From Zygnema cylindricum (taxonomy: Eukaryota; Streptophyta; Zygnematophyceae; Zygnematales; Zygnemataceae), in assembly GCA_037447655.1 (NCBI GenBank), contig JBBHKE010001980.1, positions 1-62,000 of the forward strand: a stretch of 62,000 nt of DNA, in the 5' to 3' direction. A program made the position numbers and the translations under genes. Shown here piece after piece: positions 13,241 to 24,925 of the stretch (the stretch's first letter is position 1; every line of letters starts with the position of its first letter). The notes beneath the pieces are model-generated. The model saw only the letters and a list, made by a program, of their open reading frames with translations. It had not been told where the DNA came from and made no database searches.

Positions 13241-14421
13241 GTCCAAGTCATTAGTACAAAAAAAATTATGCCATAGCTTTCGTTTTTCTTTTGTTGATTC
13301 TCAATTGTCCTATCATCAATCTATGTCTAGAGGTAGTCAAAAGGTTTTTTTTAGAGTTCTTTCATTTCATACCGATATTGTCGTGTTTCATGTGAGAAAG
13401 GATAGAGGAGCGTTAGTATTAGAGGGAGGGGAAGAGGCGACCTTTGTGAGGGACCCATGAATGCACGCGGAGGGAATATCTTTATATATATATATATAAA
13501 TAGATGTTTGCACATCCTACGAACTAACTCTTTGTTTCCCTCTTTCCCCTCCCCTCCCCCTCCTTCCCTTTCCCCTCCCCCGCAGCACCAAAGCCTCTCC
13601 CTGAAAGCGCATCGCAGCTAGTATTGGGTATCGGGTAAATTCATATCGCGATAATTTTGATATTCGATATATCGAATGTCGATCGGGAAGACTCCTCGAT
13701 TTATTGTACTAGGACCAACATAAATTATAGCGATATATATTATATTCTAAATTTAATATTTTATATAATATGTTGTTTTACCGAAAAAGACAAATTGTCT
13801 GATACGCCACGTACGACGTGATTTTCGTTCCGTAACTTTAAAGGTAGATGTTGCAAAATGTCACCGACAAAAAGATACTAATTCCGTACACCGCGAATCG
13901 TAATTTGATTAAAGAAACATTTAGAGTAAAAAAAATGAAAAAATGTAATTAGAGTTATCAACTCTAAATTATGTAATCAGTTTTTTCAAAAACAAATTTT
14001 ACTCTAATTTATCAATAACTCTAATTTGGGTTTCTGCCCCTACTAATTATCCGCTTACAGAATCTGACAAAACGTACTGTTTCACGTCACTATGACGATT
14101 ACATTACGCGGTTTGTGAAAACGCAGTTACATAATAACGGCCTGTAATATATCGTGCATGAGAAGCTAGCAAGCAAACATGTATCACAACCAGCAAAGTC
14201 ATGCTCACAAACATATACAACAACGGAAATAAATATGAAAAGTCAATAAAATATATACACCATGAGAAGGAACAAAGGTGAAAATGACCCAAGAAAGAAG
14301 GGAAAGAATACTCCCCTAGAGTGAAGCGCGCGGTATTCTGCACGCACGCGCAGTATGATAACGTGCGAGCGAGCCGCCGACACGATGCGGCATGACAGCG
14401 GCAAGAGTGGGGAGGAGGAAA
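13241..14421. other. No gene seen
   Basis: CT-rich stretch at 13530-13580, ATCGATAT-rich DNA at 13620-13740 that recalls hAT interiors but lacks the terminal repeats, and a MITE terminus at 13887. Confidence 0.5.
13887..13920. mobile_element. Unpaired left terminus of the MITE family
   Basis: TACACCGCGAATCGTAATTT begins an AT-rich stretch with repeated ACTCTAATT motifs. No matching right end was seen, so it is probably truncated. Confidence 0.5.
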
Positions 14422-14840
14422 TTTGGCCCTTGGTAAGTGCTGGCGCCAAGACGATGGCGGCGCCGGCTCTGCGCCATAGGGGCACTGAAGTGGGAGTGAG
14501 GAGGAAAATTGTAGGAGTAGGGAAGGGGGGATTTTAACCCGCGGCAAGTATTTGCGCAGAGGCGATGACGGCGCTGTCTCGGCGCCATAAGGGCATTGAA
14601 GTGGCTAAGTAGAGGTGAAGTGAGGAGGATAAATATAGAAGTGAGGAAGGGGGATAGGCGCTGCGTCAATGACCGCACTGGCTTGGCGCCATAGGGGCAT
14701 TGAAGTGGCTAAGTAGAGGTGAAGTGAGGAGGATAAATTAAGAAGTGAGGAAAGGGGAAATTTGGCTCCTAGCAAGTGTCAGCGCCGAGTCGATGTCGGT
14801 GCCGGCTCGGCGCCATAAAGGCCACTAAAGTCGGGAAATA
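14422..14840. repeat. GC-rich minisatellite, about 105-123 bp unit, four copies
   Basis: Each unit carries GGCGCCATA followed by GGGCA(C/T)TGAAGT and GTGAGGAGGA. Units start near 14422, 14531, 14654 and 14758. This GC-rich island contrasts with the AT-rich surroundings. Minus-strand open frames over it are compositional. Confidence 0.75.
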
Positions 14841-15748
14841 TTAAATGAGTCGTTATAAACTAGTAGGTTTTCGGGAAAGAGGGGGAAATTGGGGAGACCC
14901 TTAGCTAGTTGGTATATGATACAGTCTTATGGATTCAATACACTATCTCCATAAGCTTTATTGTGACTTGTACCACCTTAGTGGTTGCGATATAATAATA
15001 AAAAATCATTGTTGCATTCCATTTCGTGCCGTGGAGATTGACTTGTGTGAATTTTTCAAATGACCTTGGAAATGGAGTGAATGTGAGTTTTTAAAAATAT
15101 AATAACACTCTAATTTCAATATAATTGTTTTTTTTTCCTCTCTATTTGCAAATAATATTTCTTTACACCCTTAAAAAAATATGTGTTCAAAATGCATAAT
15201 GTTTTAGTCTATATTCTAAAATTTCGTTTTCTTTTTTTTACATGCAGAGGAGTTTACGTGGAACTGACAAAACTCGAGATCTATCGACGCAAAAAATTCT
15301 CGAGCTGGTACAAGGCACTATTACGTTGACTATATGGTAGGACCTAACACTTCTCCACGAAGATTTCCCCGAGCACGCTTTCTTCATGAGTCTATTTTTT
15401 TTTCCATATTACTAGAATACGTTACGGAGTGGGGAACTTTCGTTGAATCAATACAACGAATGGACGATAAGAAAGAAGAAAGGTCCTCTCTTGTAGGCAT
15501 TCTGATTCCAACCAATGTCAAAGTTGAACTCTAAGCTTTGCGAGTCGGTGTCAACGCTATTCCACCCCACATAGGAATAATACAAGAACTCCAAAATACT
15601 GTGGATAATTTGGGCTAAAAGTTAGAAACATGTTTGACCATAACAGACACGAGGCTCGTGATAGCGCAACGCCGAATTCACGGAGTGGATTCCAAAGTTG
15701 AATGTGTATTTTTTAGGATCGAATCAAAACTTTTAAGCTCAACATAAC
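14841..15748. other. No gene seen
   Basis: AT-rich DNA with one 66-codon open frame (15334-15534) lacking any recognisable feature. Confidence 0.5.
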
Positions 15749-15884
15749 TTGTTACGCAAAAACTTATTTTTTCTTTGCAACCTTCGGTTTCATCCTACTC
15801 CTCACCCTCCTCCTCTCACGTCATCTAGAAGTTCAACCACGTTTTCATTTCCCCTTTTTGTACCCATGTCTTCTACCCAGCCAA

Positions 15885-16175
15885 CACTTTCTTTTTCCCA
15901 ACCTTCTACCTCTACCTATGCTCCCTCCTCCCCTATTGTCTCCGCACCTTCTCTTTCCCAACCTTCTACCTCTACCCATGCTCCCTCCTCCCCTATTGTC
16001 TCCACACCTTCTCTTTCCCAACCTTCTAGCTCTAACCATGCTTCCTCCTCCCCTATTGTCTCCGCACCTTCTTTTTCCCAACCTTCTACCTTTTACCCAT
16101 GCTCCCTCCTCCCCTATTGTCTCCCAACCTTTTCTTTCCCAATCTTCTACCTCTACCCATAATCCCTCCTCTTGT
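15885..16175. repeat. 60-bp tandem repeat encoding a Ser/Pro-rich 20-mer
   Basis: About five copies of a 60-bp unit containing CCCAACCTTCTACCTCTAC and CCTCCTCCCCTATTGTCTC. Because 60 is a multiple of three, the frame starting at 15749 stays open (repeat SQPSTSTHAPSSPIVS) and a second frame is open as well. No start context, domain or partner gene supports a real protein. Confidence 0.8.
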
Positions 16176-16432
16176 GCTCCGCCCACATCTTCTCAGTCTC
16201 AACTTTCTAACTCTACCTATGTCGTTCCTACCCCATGTTCCTACGCGCGCATGTTGTATATACATTTTTCCCTTCTCATTCTTTTTCGTTTGTATATATT
16301 TTTGGAGCATGCCTTTGCAAGTAGGGATGCATGTTTGCTCTTTCTAGTCCCTCATGCACGACACAATAACAACTTATTTGGATGAGTGGGGCATCTCCCA
16401 CATCTCCCACACGCCGGTCGAAGCTTGTACTG

Positions 16433-16644
16433 TACACCGTGAATCGCTATTAGCGTAATGAAATAGATAGCGTAATGAAACAATTAGCGTTATTTACGCT
16501 ATTTTGGAATTTGGGGGTTTTGAAGGAAATCATTTACTCTAATTTGTTTTTTAAAGGGTTTTTATTAATTCTATTTGAGAATTTGGGTAAAAAAACGGGG
16601 TACCGCAATTAGAGTCATTGACGCTAATAGTGATTCATGGTGTA
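16433..16644. mobile_element. MITE beside the first tRNA-Val pair
   Basis: The left end is TACACCGTGAATCGCTATTA and the right end TAATAGTGATTCATGGTGTA, 212 bp apart, with internal TTAGCGTTATTTACGCTA. It lies inside copy A of the segmental duplication. A differently structured copy occupies the same place in copy B. Confidence 0.8.
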
Positions 16645-16735
16645 GTCTCCTAAAAAGACTGACAACAACAATTGATAATTTATCATTATTAATAAATTCA
16701 CATTACTGGAGGTGGCTGATTGAGCAAATGAATAT

Positions 16736-16809
16736 TGATTCGTGCCGGGCTCGAACCGGCGACCTTCAGCGTGTAAAGCTGACGTGATAACCAACTACAC
16801 CAACGAACC
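16736..16809 (-). tRNA. tRNA-Val (anticodon UAC), copy 1
   Basis: 74 nt that fold as a full cloverleaf. Acceptor GGTTCGT pairs with ACGAATC, the anticodon stem is TCAGC/GCTGA with loop TTTACAC (anticodon TAC), and the T arm is GCCGG-TTCGAGC-CCGGC. The discriminator base is A. There is no intron. Boxes A and B are intact. A T5 run lies about 80 nt downstream rather than immediately after the gene. Confidence 0.93.
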
Positions 16810-16982
16810 GCTGATAGAATTGGAGGTATGCTACTGTAAATTATTTATTGTTTTAGCACATAAAATACTAAAATGCGTTCAAAATCTATTCCTTTGTTCC
16901 GCTGCTTTTTCGGTATGTCGCGGAGAAAAGCTTTTGTGGAGCCCAATCTGCAACAAAAACACGGAGACTAAACGGGAAAAAC

Positions 16983-17056
16983 TGATTCGTGCCGGTCTCG
17001 GACCGGCGAACTTCAGCGTGTAAAGCTGACGTGATAACTAACTACACCAACGAACC
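16983..17056 (-). tRNA. tRNA-Val (UAC), copy 2, partly decayed
   Basis: Same 74-nt frame and anticodon as copy 1. The T loop is TCCGAGA instead of TTCGAGC (the usually invariant T55 is C), and the D-loop GG is changed to AG. A T5 terminator follows at once (complement of 16977-16981). Box B is damaged (GGTCCGAGA), so transcription may be poor. Possibly a pseudogene. Confidence 0.75.
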
Positions 17057-17899
17057 GGTGGCAAGGATGAAATAGGTTAACAATCTAAAAAAAATTATGT
17101 GTTTATAAATGTTAAAAGACATGTTTTGGAACAATCGGTGACCAATCCATATTATTGGCGTACTATATCGGTTAATACACAGAGTGTTCTGGTTTACCAC
17201 ATATAGCGTTTCACATGTTTTCGCACATTTGGACAATGGAGACAGACCCCGAACTGTCAACTGTCAGTTTTAAACCACTTTTGTCCATCATTGTGTACAC
17301 GATGTCAATTGTCTTTTCCCTGCGTCGTGTATTATCTCTAGGTTGCAGTTGGACTACCAATTCAACTATTCCTTTTTCGACCAGTCTCTTTTTTCCAGAT
17401 CTCTGTGAGTAAACATCAACAAAAACAAGCGATTCCTATGTCAATGATACATTAGAACCATTAGACTGCGTCGCTGTTATCAGTTTCAGTATCAATTTCA
17501 AGTCTTTCTTATCGCATGTAACGTAAACAGAAGAATTACCACTTACCATTGCATGATATATGACACAACACTATACCTACTTGTTAGAGGAGATTCTTTC
17601 CAATGGTTTCGAGAATCTCGACTCCTAGGATTCAACGGCCCATCACGAACATGCCCCACCAACTTGCTTAGTTGTCAATTTGCCCTTTTTTCCTGTGTTA
17701 AGTTTCATTCAAAGAGTGTTAATTTTAGATTGTTTGCTTCCCTCAACGTCTTTTCCATTTTGTTTTAGCTTTTTTTTTTTTTTTTTGTTTGGACAACTCT
17801 GATGGTTTACCATCTCACTTTTTTAATTAGGTTAATTATGCCTAGTCAATCGTCCCACAAAAATGGATATAATTAAAACAAAGGTTCCATTTTAATAAT

Positions 17900-18191
17900 T
17901 TAGAATTATGTACTCTATTTAGGGTGATAGTCAAAATCAGGGGTGACGAAATTAGTGAATATAGTGCTTATTACGATTCGCGGTGTAGTACACTTGCATT
18001 TGAAATAGTGGTTATGTCAGCTCGGCGTAGACGTTACAAGTTGACACACAAATTGGCGTTGTGTGCCAAAAATAATGTTAATGTTTTCATTTTTTCGTCA
18101 CAAATACACAAAATAGCTTCATTAACACTAAATTAGCGTTGACGCTCTTTTTTTAAAAATACTAATAAGTAATAACAATGAGCGGTGTAGT
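17900..18191. mobile_element. MITE remnants with two right termini
   Basis: Right-end sequences TTACGATTCGCGGTGTAGTA (17971-17990) and GAGCGGTGTAG (18180-18191) lie in AT-rich DNA. Left ends were not found. These look like truncated or nested copies. Confidence 0.45.
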
Positions 18192-18547
18192 TTATCTACA
18201 CATTCCCATACTAGAGCAACTATAGCTTGTGGTCACATAGTCGACGATTGAACAAGTGAGAACACGTTCACGAAATTTTCCCCCATCGTCGTTTCTATGA
18301 ATCAAATCTGAGTGCGCTTTCTCGTGTCGATGCCAATCACTTTCTTGTGTCACGTCGTTTTCTGACACCTTTTTTGTAATTTTGTACAATATAACGAGCA
18401 GTTTGCGTGCGAGCTGACTCATTTTGTACGTTTCACAATATAAAGGGGAAAAAAGTATAGTAATAGAATTTGAAGGGGCTACGTTACACTATTTAAAGGA
18501 AACAAATGCATAATCAATTATAGCTTAGGGGGCGTCAAATTAAGCCT

Positions 18548-19086
18548 AATAGCGATTCACAGTGTACTACACCGTGAGTCACTGTTAGCGTTAATAAAGC
18601 TAATTCAGCGCCCCAAAATTTTGACCCTCAAACCAAAAATATAATTAATAACTCTAGTTGTTTTATTACGTACTATTTAATTAGCGTTAACAACTCTAAT
18701 TTGGACAGTTTTTAAATAGTGTGGTGTTCAAAATGTGTCAGTCCGTATTTAAAAAGACTCGTTATTTCTTACAATCGTACAGAAAGAGGATAAGATAAAG
18801 GCGTCGACACGTGAAAGTGAGTGCGTCAAAATGAGCACTCAGATTTGATTCCCAATAATAAAGACGGAGGAAAATCATGCGAATCTGTTCTCACATGTTC
18901 AAACGTCAACCATGTGACCACAGGCTATACCAACTACACCATGGGAAAAATGTACCCAAATTAAAGTTTTGCAGAATAAGAGCTAATTTTTTCTTGGCAA
19001 AAAGCCTTGAATCTAAATTAGAGTTAATCACACTAATTGTATTTAAACTAATTATTTATAACTGCTTATAGCGATTCACGGTGCAC
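18548..19086. mobile_element. MITE copies abutting end to end
   Basis: A right terminus (TAGCGATTCACAGTGTA, 18549-18566) is followed at once by a left terminus (CTACACCGTGAGTCACTGTT, from 18567). A matching right terminus TAGCGATTCACGGTGCACT ends near 19086. The second element is about 520 bp long. Confidence 0.65.
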
Positions 19087-20190
19087 TGTGCTGTATCTTG
19101 CAATAACGCCTTAGGGTATGGCTCCATGTAATTGTAACTTAGCAAACTTACTTTGTATTTTAGCACGGGTCCGGCGGACCCGGATTTCAAGTGTCTCTAT
19201 GTGTTTACTCGAAATTGTTACTTAACTCTGTGACGATTATATACGTCGACAATGCCCGTGACGGATGTCACAGTGTACCAACTGTTTTGCCGTACAGCCA
19301 TGACGTACAGCCTTGCAGCCGTGGCTGTACAACATGCTTTGGCGTAAACCTCTCTTGTCTGGCCGCCATGACTTCGCAGATTTTTCACCTTCGCAAATTT
19401 TTCACCTTTACGTGAAATGACACTGCACCATCGAGACCCCTGCAAAAAAAAACTGTACAAGGTGCATGCGGACAAAAACAAACAGCCCTGTACCTTTTTC
19501 CTTTGTCAAAAAAATTTGAAAACTTTTTACATGTGGGAATATGTTTTCCTATTTGTGTAAACGCTTCTACTTCGCTTAAAACACATTGCCAATGTGGTTT
19601 ATGATTAGTTTGAAGGTGACGTGACACTGGGTCAATAAAACACAAAACGACAAGTTTTCGTACATCCTAAGTTCGAGAATGACGCAAATTTGACCCCACG
19701 TATTTGCGATTTCTTCGTCCAGTTTCGCTAAACAAATAGACCACAAATTTGCACATGTAAACGTTTTTCAAAAATTTAAAAATGAATTTAACCGACGACA
19801 AAAGTACATTATTCATTATATTTTGTCCGTTTGCGTCAAATACGACGATAAAAAGTACATAATTTTTTTCATTTTGTCCGTTTGCGTCCGTTACAGTTTG
19901 ATTTTTTTTGCAGGGGTCTCAAGATTTCGATGCCATTTCACGCCGACTGGACAACAAACGCAAAGGGAAAGTGCATCTCATTCAACAATGAAACCGCACA
20001 GGCTCGAAGGCGGTACGTCTACAATGTCACGGAAAGTCATGCGACATCACAAGCAGTTACGAAAAATAACGTGCGTCATCACAGATCGTAGACGCTGAAT
20101 TTCGTTGCTACAGATAGGGACACTTAAAATCAAGGTCCGCCGTATCTGCGCTAAAAAACAAAGTAAGTTCGCTAAGCTGAGACGCACCCT
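19087..20190. other. No gene seen
   Basis: Contains two copies of a TCATTTTGTCCGTTTGCGTC-like block (near 19820 and 19870) and two AAATTTTTCACCTT blocks at 19380-19410. Overlapping short open frames only. Confidence 0.45.
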
Positions 20191-20246
20191 TATTTGGATG
20201 AGTGGGGCATCTTCCACATCTAACCACACGCCTAGCGAAACTTGTA

Positions 20247-20704
20247 CAACACCGTGAATCGTAATTAGAGTAAATAACGCTAATTCGGTCGCCCTAAATT
20301 TCGACTCCATCACGTTAAATAGAGTAAATGATTCTAAATTTTTCATTATACTATTTAAGGTAAGGTTTTATTAGCGTAAAAAAATCTAATATAGGTTCGT
20401 TTTAAATAGTGTGGAGTACAGACGACGTCCGACCGTGCAAAATTGTACTTTTCTAAGTAAAAAGGTACAAATAATGATTTAAAACAGGCCGTCATCATGT
20501 AATGCGTTTCAATTGTCAGATTCTGTAAGAATACCTTATTTACAGTAGAGATATTAGCGTGCCAAATTAGAGTACCTAAATAAATTAGAGTAAAATTCCT
20601 TTTTGAAAAGGTTATATCACACAAATTAGAGCTTATAACTCTAACAGTTTTTTTTTTTTTTTACTCTAGTTTTTTCTTTACTCTAATTACGATTCGCGGT
20701 GTAG
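20247..20704. mobile_element. MITE beside the second tRNA-Val pair
   Basis: The left end is ACACCGTGAATCGTAATTAG and the right end TAATTACGATTCGCGGTGTA. The copy is about 455 bp, twice the length of the one at the equivalent place in copy A of the duplication. It contains a T-rich run and repeated CTCTAATT motifs. Confidence 0.7.
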
Positions 20705-20794
20705 TTTCCTAAGAAGCAACAACAATTGATAATTCATAATGATTAATTAGCTCACATTAGTGGAGGGGATTAGTTGAGCTAAATGTAGCATTGT

Positions 20795-20868
20795 TGATTC
20801 GTGCCGGGCTCGAATCGGCGACCTTCAGCGTGAAAAGCTGACGTGATAACCAACTACACCAACGAACC
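20795..20868 (-). tRNA. tRNA-Val body with a UUC (Glu) anticodon, copy 3
   Basis: The body matches copy 1 except for two changes. The anticodon loop is TTTTCAC, which gives anticodon TTC (Glu codons), and one T-stem pair is lost (GCCGA against CCGGC). Acceptor and D arms match the valine copies. This is either a pseudogene or an anticodon-shifted tRNA. Scanners would probably call it Glu with a Val-like body. Confidence 0.75.
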
Positions 20869-21137
20869 GATAATCTGCGCTATATCGCTCTATTCTTTTT
20901 ATTACTTGTTTAAATACTGAAAAGCGTACAAAATATGTATTCCTTGCTTTTTCGGTATGTCGCGGAGAAAAGCTTTAACTTGGAGCCCAATCTGCACCAA
21001 AAACATGGAGACTAAACGAAAAAAACACTGAAAAGCGTACAAAATATGTATTCCTTGCTTTTTCGGTATGTCGCGGAGAAAAGCTTTAATTTGGAGCCCA
21101 ATCTGCACCAAAAACATGGAGACTAAACGAAAGTTAA

Positions 21138-21211
21138 TGATTCGTGCCGGGCTCGAACCGGCGACCTTCAGCGTGTAAAGCTGACGTGATAACCAACTAC
21201 TCCAACGAACC
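21138..21211 (-). tRNA. tRNA-Val (anticodon UAC), copy 4
   Basis: Identical to copy 1 in the acceptor, anticodon and T arms (loop TTTACAC, anticodon TAC). One change in the D stem (GGAGT for GGTGT) costs a base pair. 74 nt, no intron. Confidence 0.88.
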
Positions 21212-22432
21212 GCTGGACAAGTTCAGTATCCAAAATATTTATAAATTTTTTATATTGACAGAGTCGGTCATCAATCCATGTTGTTGGTGTACTATACCGG
21301 TTATTGCAGAGTGTTCTGGTTACATATAGCGTTTCACAATTTTTCAAACGTTTGAACAATGAATACAGACCCCGAACTGCTAACTGTCACATTTAAACCA
21401 CCTTTCTCCATCATTGTGTACACGATGTCAATTGTCTTTTCCCTGCGTCATGCATTATCATAAATAAATCAAAAATCATAAATTAATCAACCAATCAACT
21501 ATTCCTTTTCTACCGATGTCTTTTTTTTCCAGGTCTTTCTGAGTAAACATCAACAAAAACAAGCGATCACTATGTCAGTGATACGTTAAGAAAGTTAGAC
21601 TGCATCACTGTTATCAGTTTCAGTATCAATTTCAAGTCTTTCATATCGCATGTTATGTAAGCAAAAGAATTACCACTGAACATAACATAACATATGACAC
21701 AATACTATACCTACTTGTTAGAGGAGATTCTTTCCAATTGTTTCGAGAATCTTGATTCCTAAGATTCAACGGCCCATCACGAACATGCCCCACCACCTTA
21801 CTTAGTTGTCAATTTGCCCTTTTTTTCTGTGTTAAGCATCATTCAAAGAGTGTTAATTTTAGATTGTTTGCTTCCCTCAACATCTTTTCCATTTTGTTTT
21901 AGCTTTTTTTTTTTTTTTTGTTTGGACAACTCTGATGGTTTACCATCGCACTTTTTTTAGGTTGATTATTGCCTAGTTAGTCGTCCCACAAAAATGGACA
22001 TAATTGAAACATAGGTTCCATTTGAAAAGCAGTGCAACTTTCTCTCTTATAGCAAGTGAGAAAGTTGATTTACAAACATGAAAAAACGCAAAAAAAATAA
22101 AAATTGACATAAATAAAACACTCGTTGACTTCAACTTTCCAACAATTTGACTACCTTAATAAGAAAAGCAACTACATTCTAAGGTACGTAAAAATAGCAT
22201 TACAGTTGTGACAAAAATTTAACTCTAAAAAACACAAATGACAGGAGGATTTGACAAAAAAATCCTGGGCTCGAACACAAAATCCCCAAACCCTCCTCAC
22301 TGAAGACGACAAGACGCATTAATGGCCATACACTTGTTGTGTACCAAGAAAGTTTCTGATAGAATTGTACTTGGTAGTTGCACCAGTACTTTAAAGGGCC
22401 ACATCACTTTGATGTCCTTTTCCCGAATTGTC

Positions 22433-24912
22433 TTACAAGGCGCTCCCCACCACAGTCTTAAAGGATTCATGTATATGCCTTAATGCTGATTGATCCCTGG
22501 AAACCCACAACACGGGGGGGAGAGGGAGAGAGGGCAAGAGGGACAGAGGATCAGATCAAGAGATGAGATGAGATCGTTCGATCAGGATCGGACGAACTGT
22601 GAGATAAAACGATGATGATGGAGAGGAGAGTGGGAGGGCGAGACGCTGGTGTGAAAAAGACGAGATAAGTTTAGATACGATACATTAAAATGAGATTCTT
22701 AAGCACAGAAAAGATAGACCTTCACTAAACTGGCAACATCAGATAATTACACAAACTTCTTTCCCGAATCTCCTGGAACAAAGGTTCACAAAACAGAAAG
22801 CAAAGACGGCTCACCTATTCCAATCAGGAGATGGGGCATTCACAAAATGCGCGTACAACTTATTATTGGTGCAAGTAACAGTAATTAGGCTGTGACCAAT
22901 GGGGCTCTCAATTTCAAAATCATAGTAAAGCTGACCATCCTCATCACGACTAGTTTGTACGACCTCATCTGCATTTGCTATTTGATCCTGCAACCCATAA
23001 AAACCATCATAAGAGATTCAATTCGAACATTTTGATTGGCAAAGAGTTTGGTTAAGACTGAAGGTTTAAAGTATACTGGAGAAACACCTGCCATTTAAAA
23101 ACAGGGGATATAGGAAAATGAAAGAGCAAACTAAGAGCGGAAAAGTAAAAGCAAAATCCTTCCAGCAGAAAAACAACTGTTCTCAGCAAGTGTTATGCAA
23201 CCAAGAGATGTGAACGGCTGTGATTGTGTCTGGATTTAGTTCAGAACAATTACACTCACGCGAACGCTCAAACTTAAAGTCCTTACCAGCGTCTTAAAAC
23301 ATGAATATTATGTACCTGAAGGTTGACGTCAGAGAGCGCCAAGTTTGTGAGCACATTGTCTTGAGGAGGGAGGCGTCTGAAGCCTGCCATGAAAAAATAT
23401 ATGGAGGCAACTTGTTTGTTATTCATAATTATTTCTAGTGTAATAAAGTATTGCACAATCTCACAAAAGGTCACAGCTTTTGAATACATCTCTCTAATGA
23501 CTTCCGTAGACCGAGATCTTCATAAAATCGACCTCAAGTGTATTTACTACCTTGAGGAGGGACATGGGAGCTCAGATGTAACCAAAAAGTGGAATGCAAA
23601 CATCAGGTAATCAGCTATGGCACCAATGTACACTTTTGTATAGCAGAAAATTGTAAATGTTAGCCTTGAATGTTATTTACTGCATGCCCTATAGCTGCAT
23701 TGGCAGTGAAGGCAAGCTAGCTTTCTTGAAAAGTCACTAAAAATGTTTGCAATCGACAGTACAATTTTTGTTTTCTGTTTAAGAAGGATACTCAAAATTA
23801 TCACAAATACAAGTCTCTCTGGTGTGAGTCACAACCTATTCGCAATACTCCATGGTTACAAAATTACCTGCAAGTTAAAAACATAAATGCTAAACGTTTT
23901 AGACTAAGATACTTGCATTACACCTATACTTTGACGTGGGTTGCGAGTTAGAGGAGTTATGGGATTCACATTCTTGGCTGCTTTCCATAAACCGTGGTCC
24001 GGATCCTCGAGTAAAAAAGATACACCATTCATCAGGCCAATATATTACTGTGCTTTTAAACAGTCTAAAGATTCGTAAAGTGCTCCATAGGTACCAAACT
24101 CCATTTTGTCAACTAAACATCACTGCTATATGATGGGCGTCAGGAGATAACTTACCATGAACACTGATCTGACTGCATTGCACCCATTCAGCCTCCAAAA
24201 GTGAACATAGTAAGAACATTTATTTTTATCATATAACTTTGACGATTCCGCTTGACAATAAGTATTCCTCGGCAATAAATGTACTGCACGAACTAACCTT
24301 GACTTGACTAAATATCGACAAAACTCATTGACATTTACGACCTTCCTCACCTGCAAGGAATGTAACATACACCTTCTCTGTCCGTTTCTTAGGATTAAAA
24401 AATTCACTGTCAGTGCCATTCGTTCCCTTTTCTACTTTGGAAATATTCCTCTCCTTCCAGCCAGCGGGAACATCATAAATGTATTCCGCGGAATCCTTCT
24501 TGTTTGCATTTCCTCCGTAGCCGCCATAGCTGGAAGCACTGGCAGCTGTTCCATAGTATATCTGAAACTCATCATCTGCCAAGGCCCTGAAATCCTGAGT
24601 GTTGCTGAACAGTATTCCAGCTGTAGCAGCAATGGCTACCAAACCCTTCCCTGCAGTTTCCCATTTGAATAATTCTCCAATAATATTATTTTCTCCGTCA
24701 GATTCATGGCAAATATCATCACCAGACCGTTTGCTTTGACACGCGGTAGTTCCTAGCGGTCTTTGGAACGATGTCTGTTTTTGTCTTATTCTTTGTGCTA
24801 AGCAGTTCTGTTTAACGGTTGAAACTGCTTTATTCGAAGAGAGGGAGAAGGAAGAGGGCGCGAAAGAAGCCAGGCAAGATGAGCCAATGATGCAGAGCTG
24901 AGAGGAAGCCAT
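22433..24912 (-). CDS. PsbP-domain thylakoid lumen protein (PPD family), four exons
   Basis: Exons 24912-24351, 23383-23316, 22987-22815 and 22496-22433 give an 867-nt reading frame (288 residues). All splice sites are GT-AG, phases 1, 0 and 2 close, and the stop is TAA. Residues 1 to about 80 are a Ser-rich plastid transit peptide starting MASSQL. Residues 90-102 are hydrophobic (LVAIAATAGILF) and are followed by the lumen-type cleavage site ALA at 110-112. The mature part is a PsbP fold: AEYIYDVPAGWKER, GTNGTDSEFFNPKKR, NLALSDVNLQ, NNKLYAHFVNAPSPDW, ending LRHIHESFKTV. It resembles the PsbP-domain (PPD) proteins of plants rather than the oxygen-evolving PsbP itself; I cannot assign the PPD number. 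Likely role: photosystem assembly or maintenance in the lumen. A GTG/TAC reading upstream is MITE sequence, so the ATG at 24912 is the start. Confidence 0.93.
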
Positions 24913-24925
24913 GGCTATTTCGCTA

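Larger units (their letters stand above)
16376..17893. repeat. Segmental duplication, copy A (with tRNA copies 1 and 2)
   Basis: From TTGGATGAGTGGGGCATC through the tRNA pair, then GTACACGATGTCAATTGTC and AGAGGAGATTCTTTCCAAT, to GGTTCCATTT. The same order recurs in direct orientation at 20191-22024. Apart from the tRNAs no gene is seen. Confidence 0.85.
20191..22024. repeat. Segmental duplication, copy B (with tRNA copies 3 and 4)
   Basis: Direct repeat of 16376-17893, lengthened by a larger MITE and by an internal tandem duplication of 112 bp (20917-21028 and 21029 to about 21133) between the two tRNA genes. Substitutions are scattered, so the duplication is not recent. Confidence 0.85.

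Noticed and set aside
13620-13740. Third hAT copy suggested by ATCGATATATCG words
   Set aside because: The TAGTGTTGTGTATCGG terminus and target duplications are absent.
14104-14678. Minus-strand frames of 147 and 120 codons
   Set aside because: They overlie the GC-rich minisatellite, overlap one another in different frames, and show no domain.
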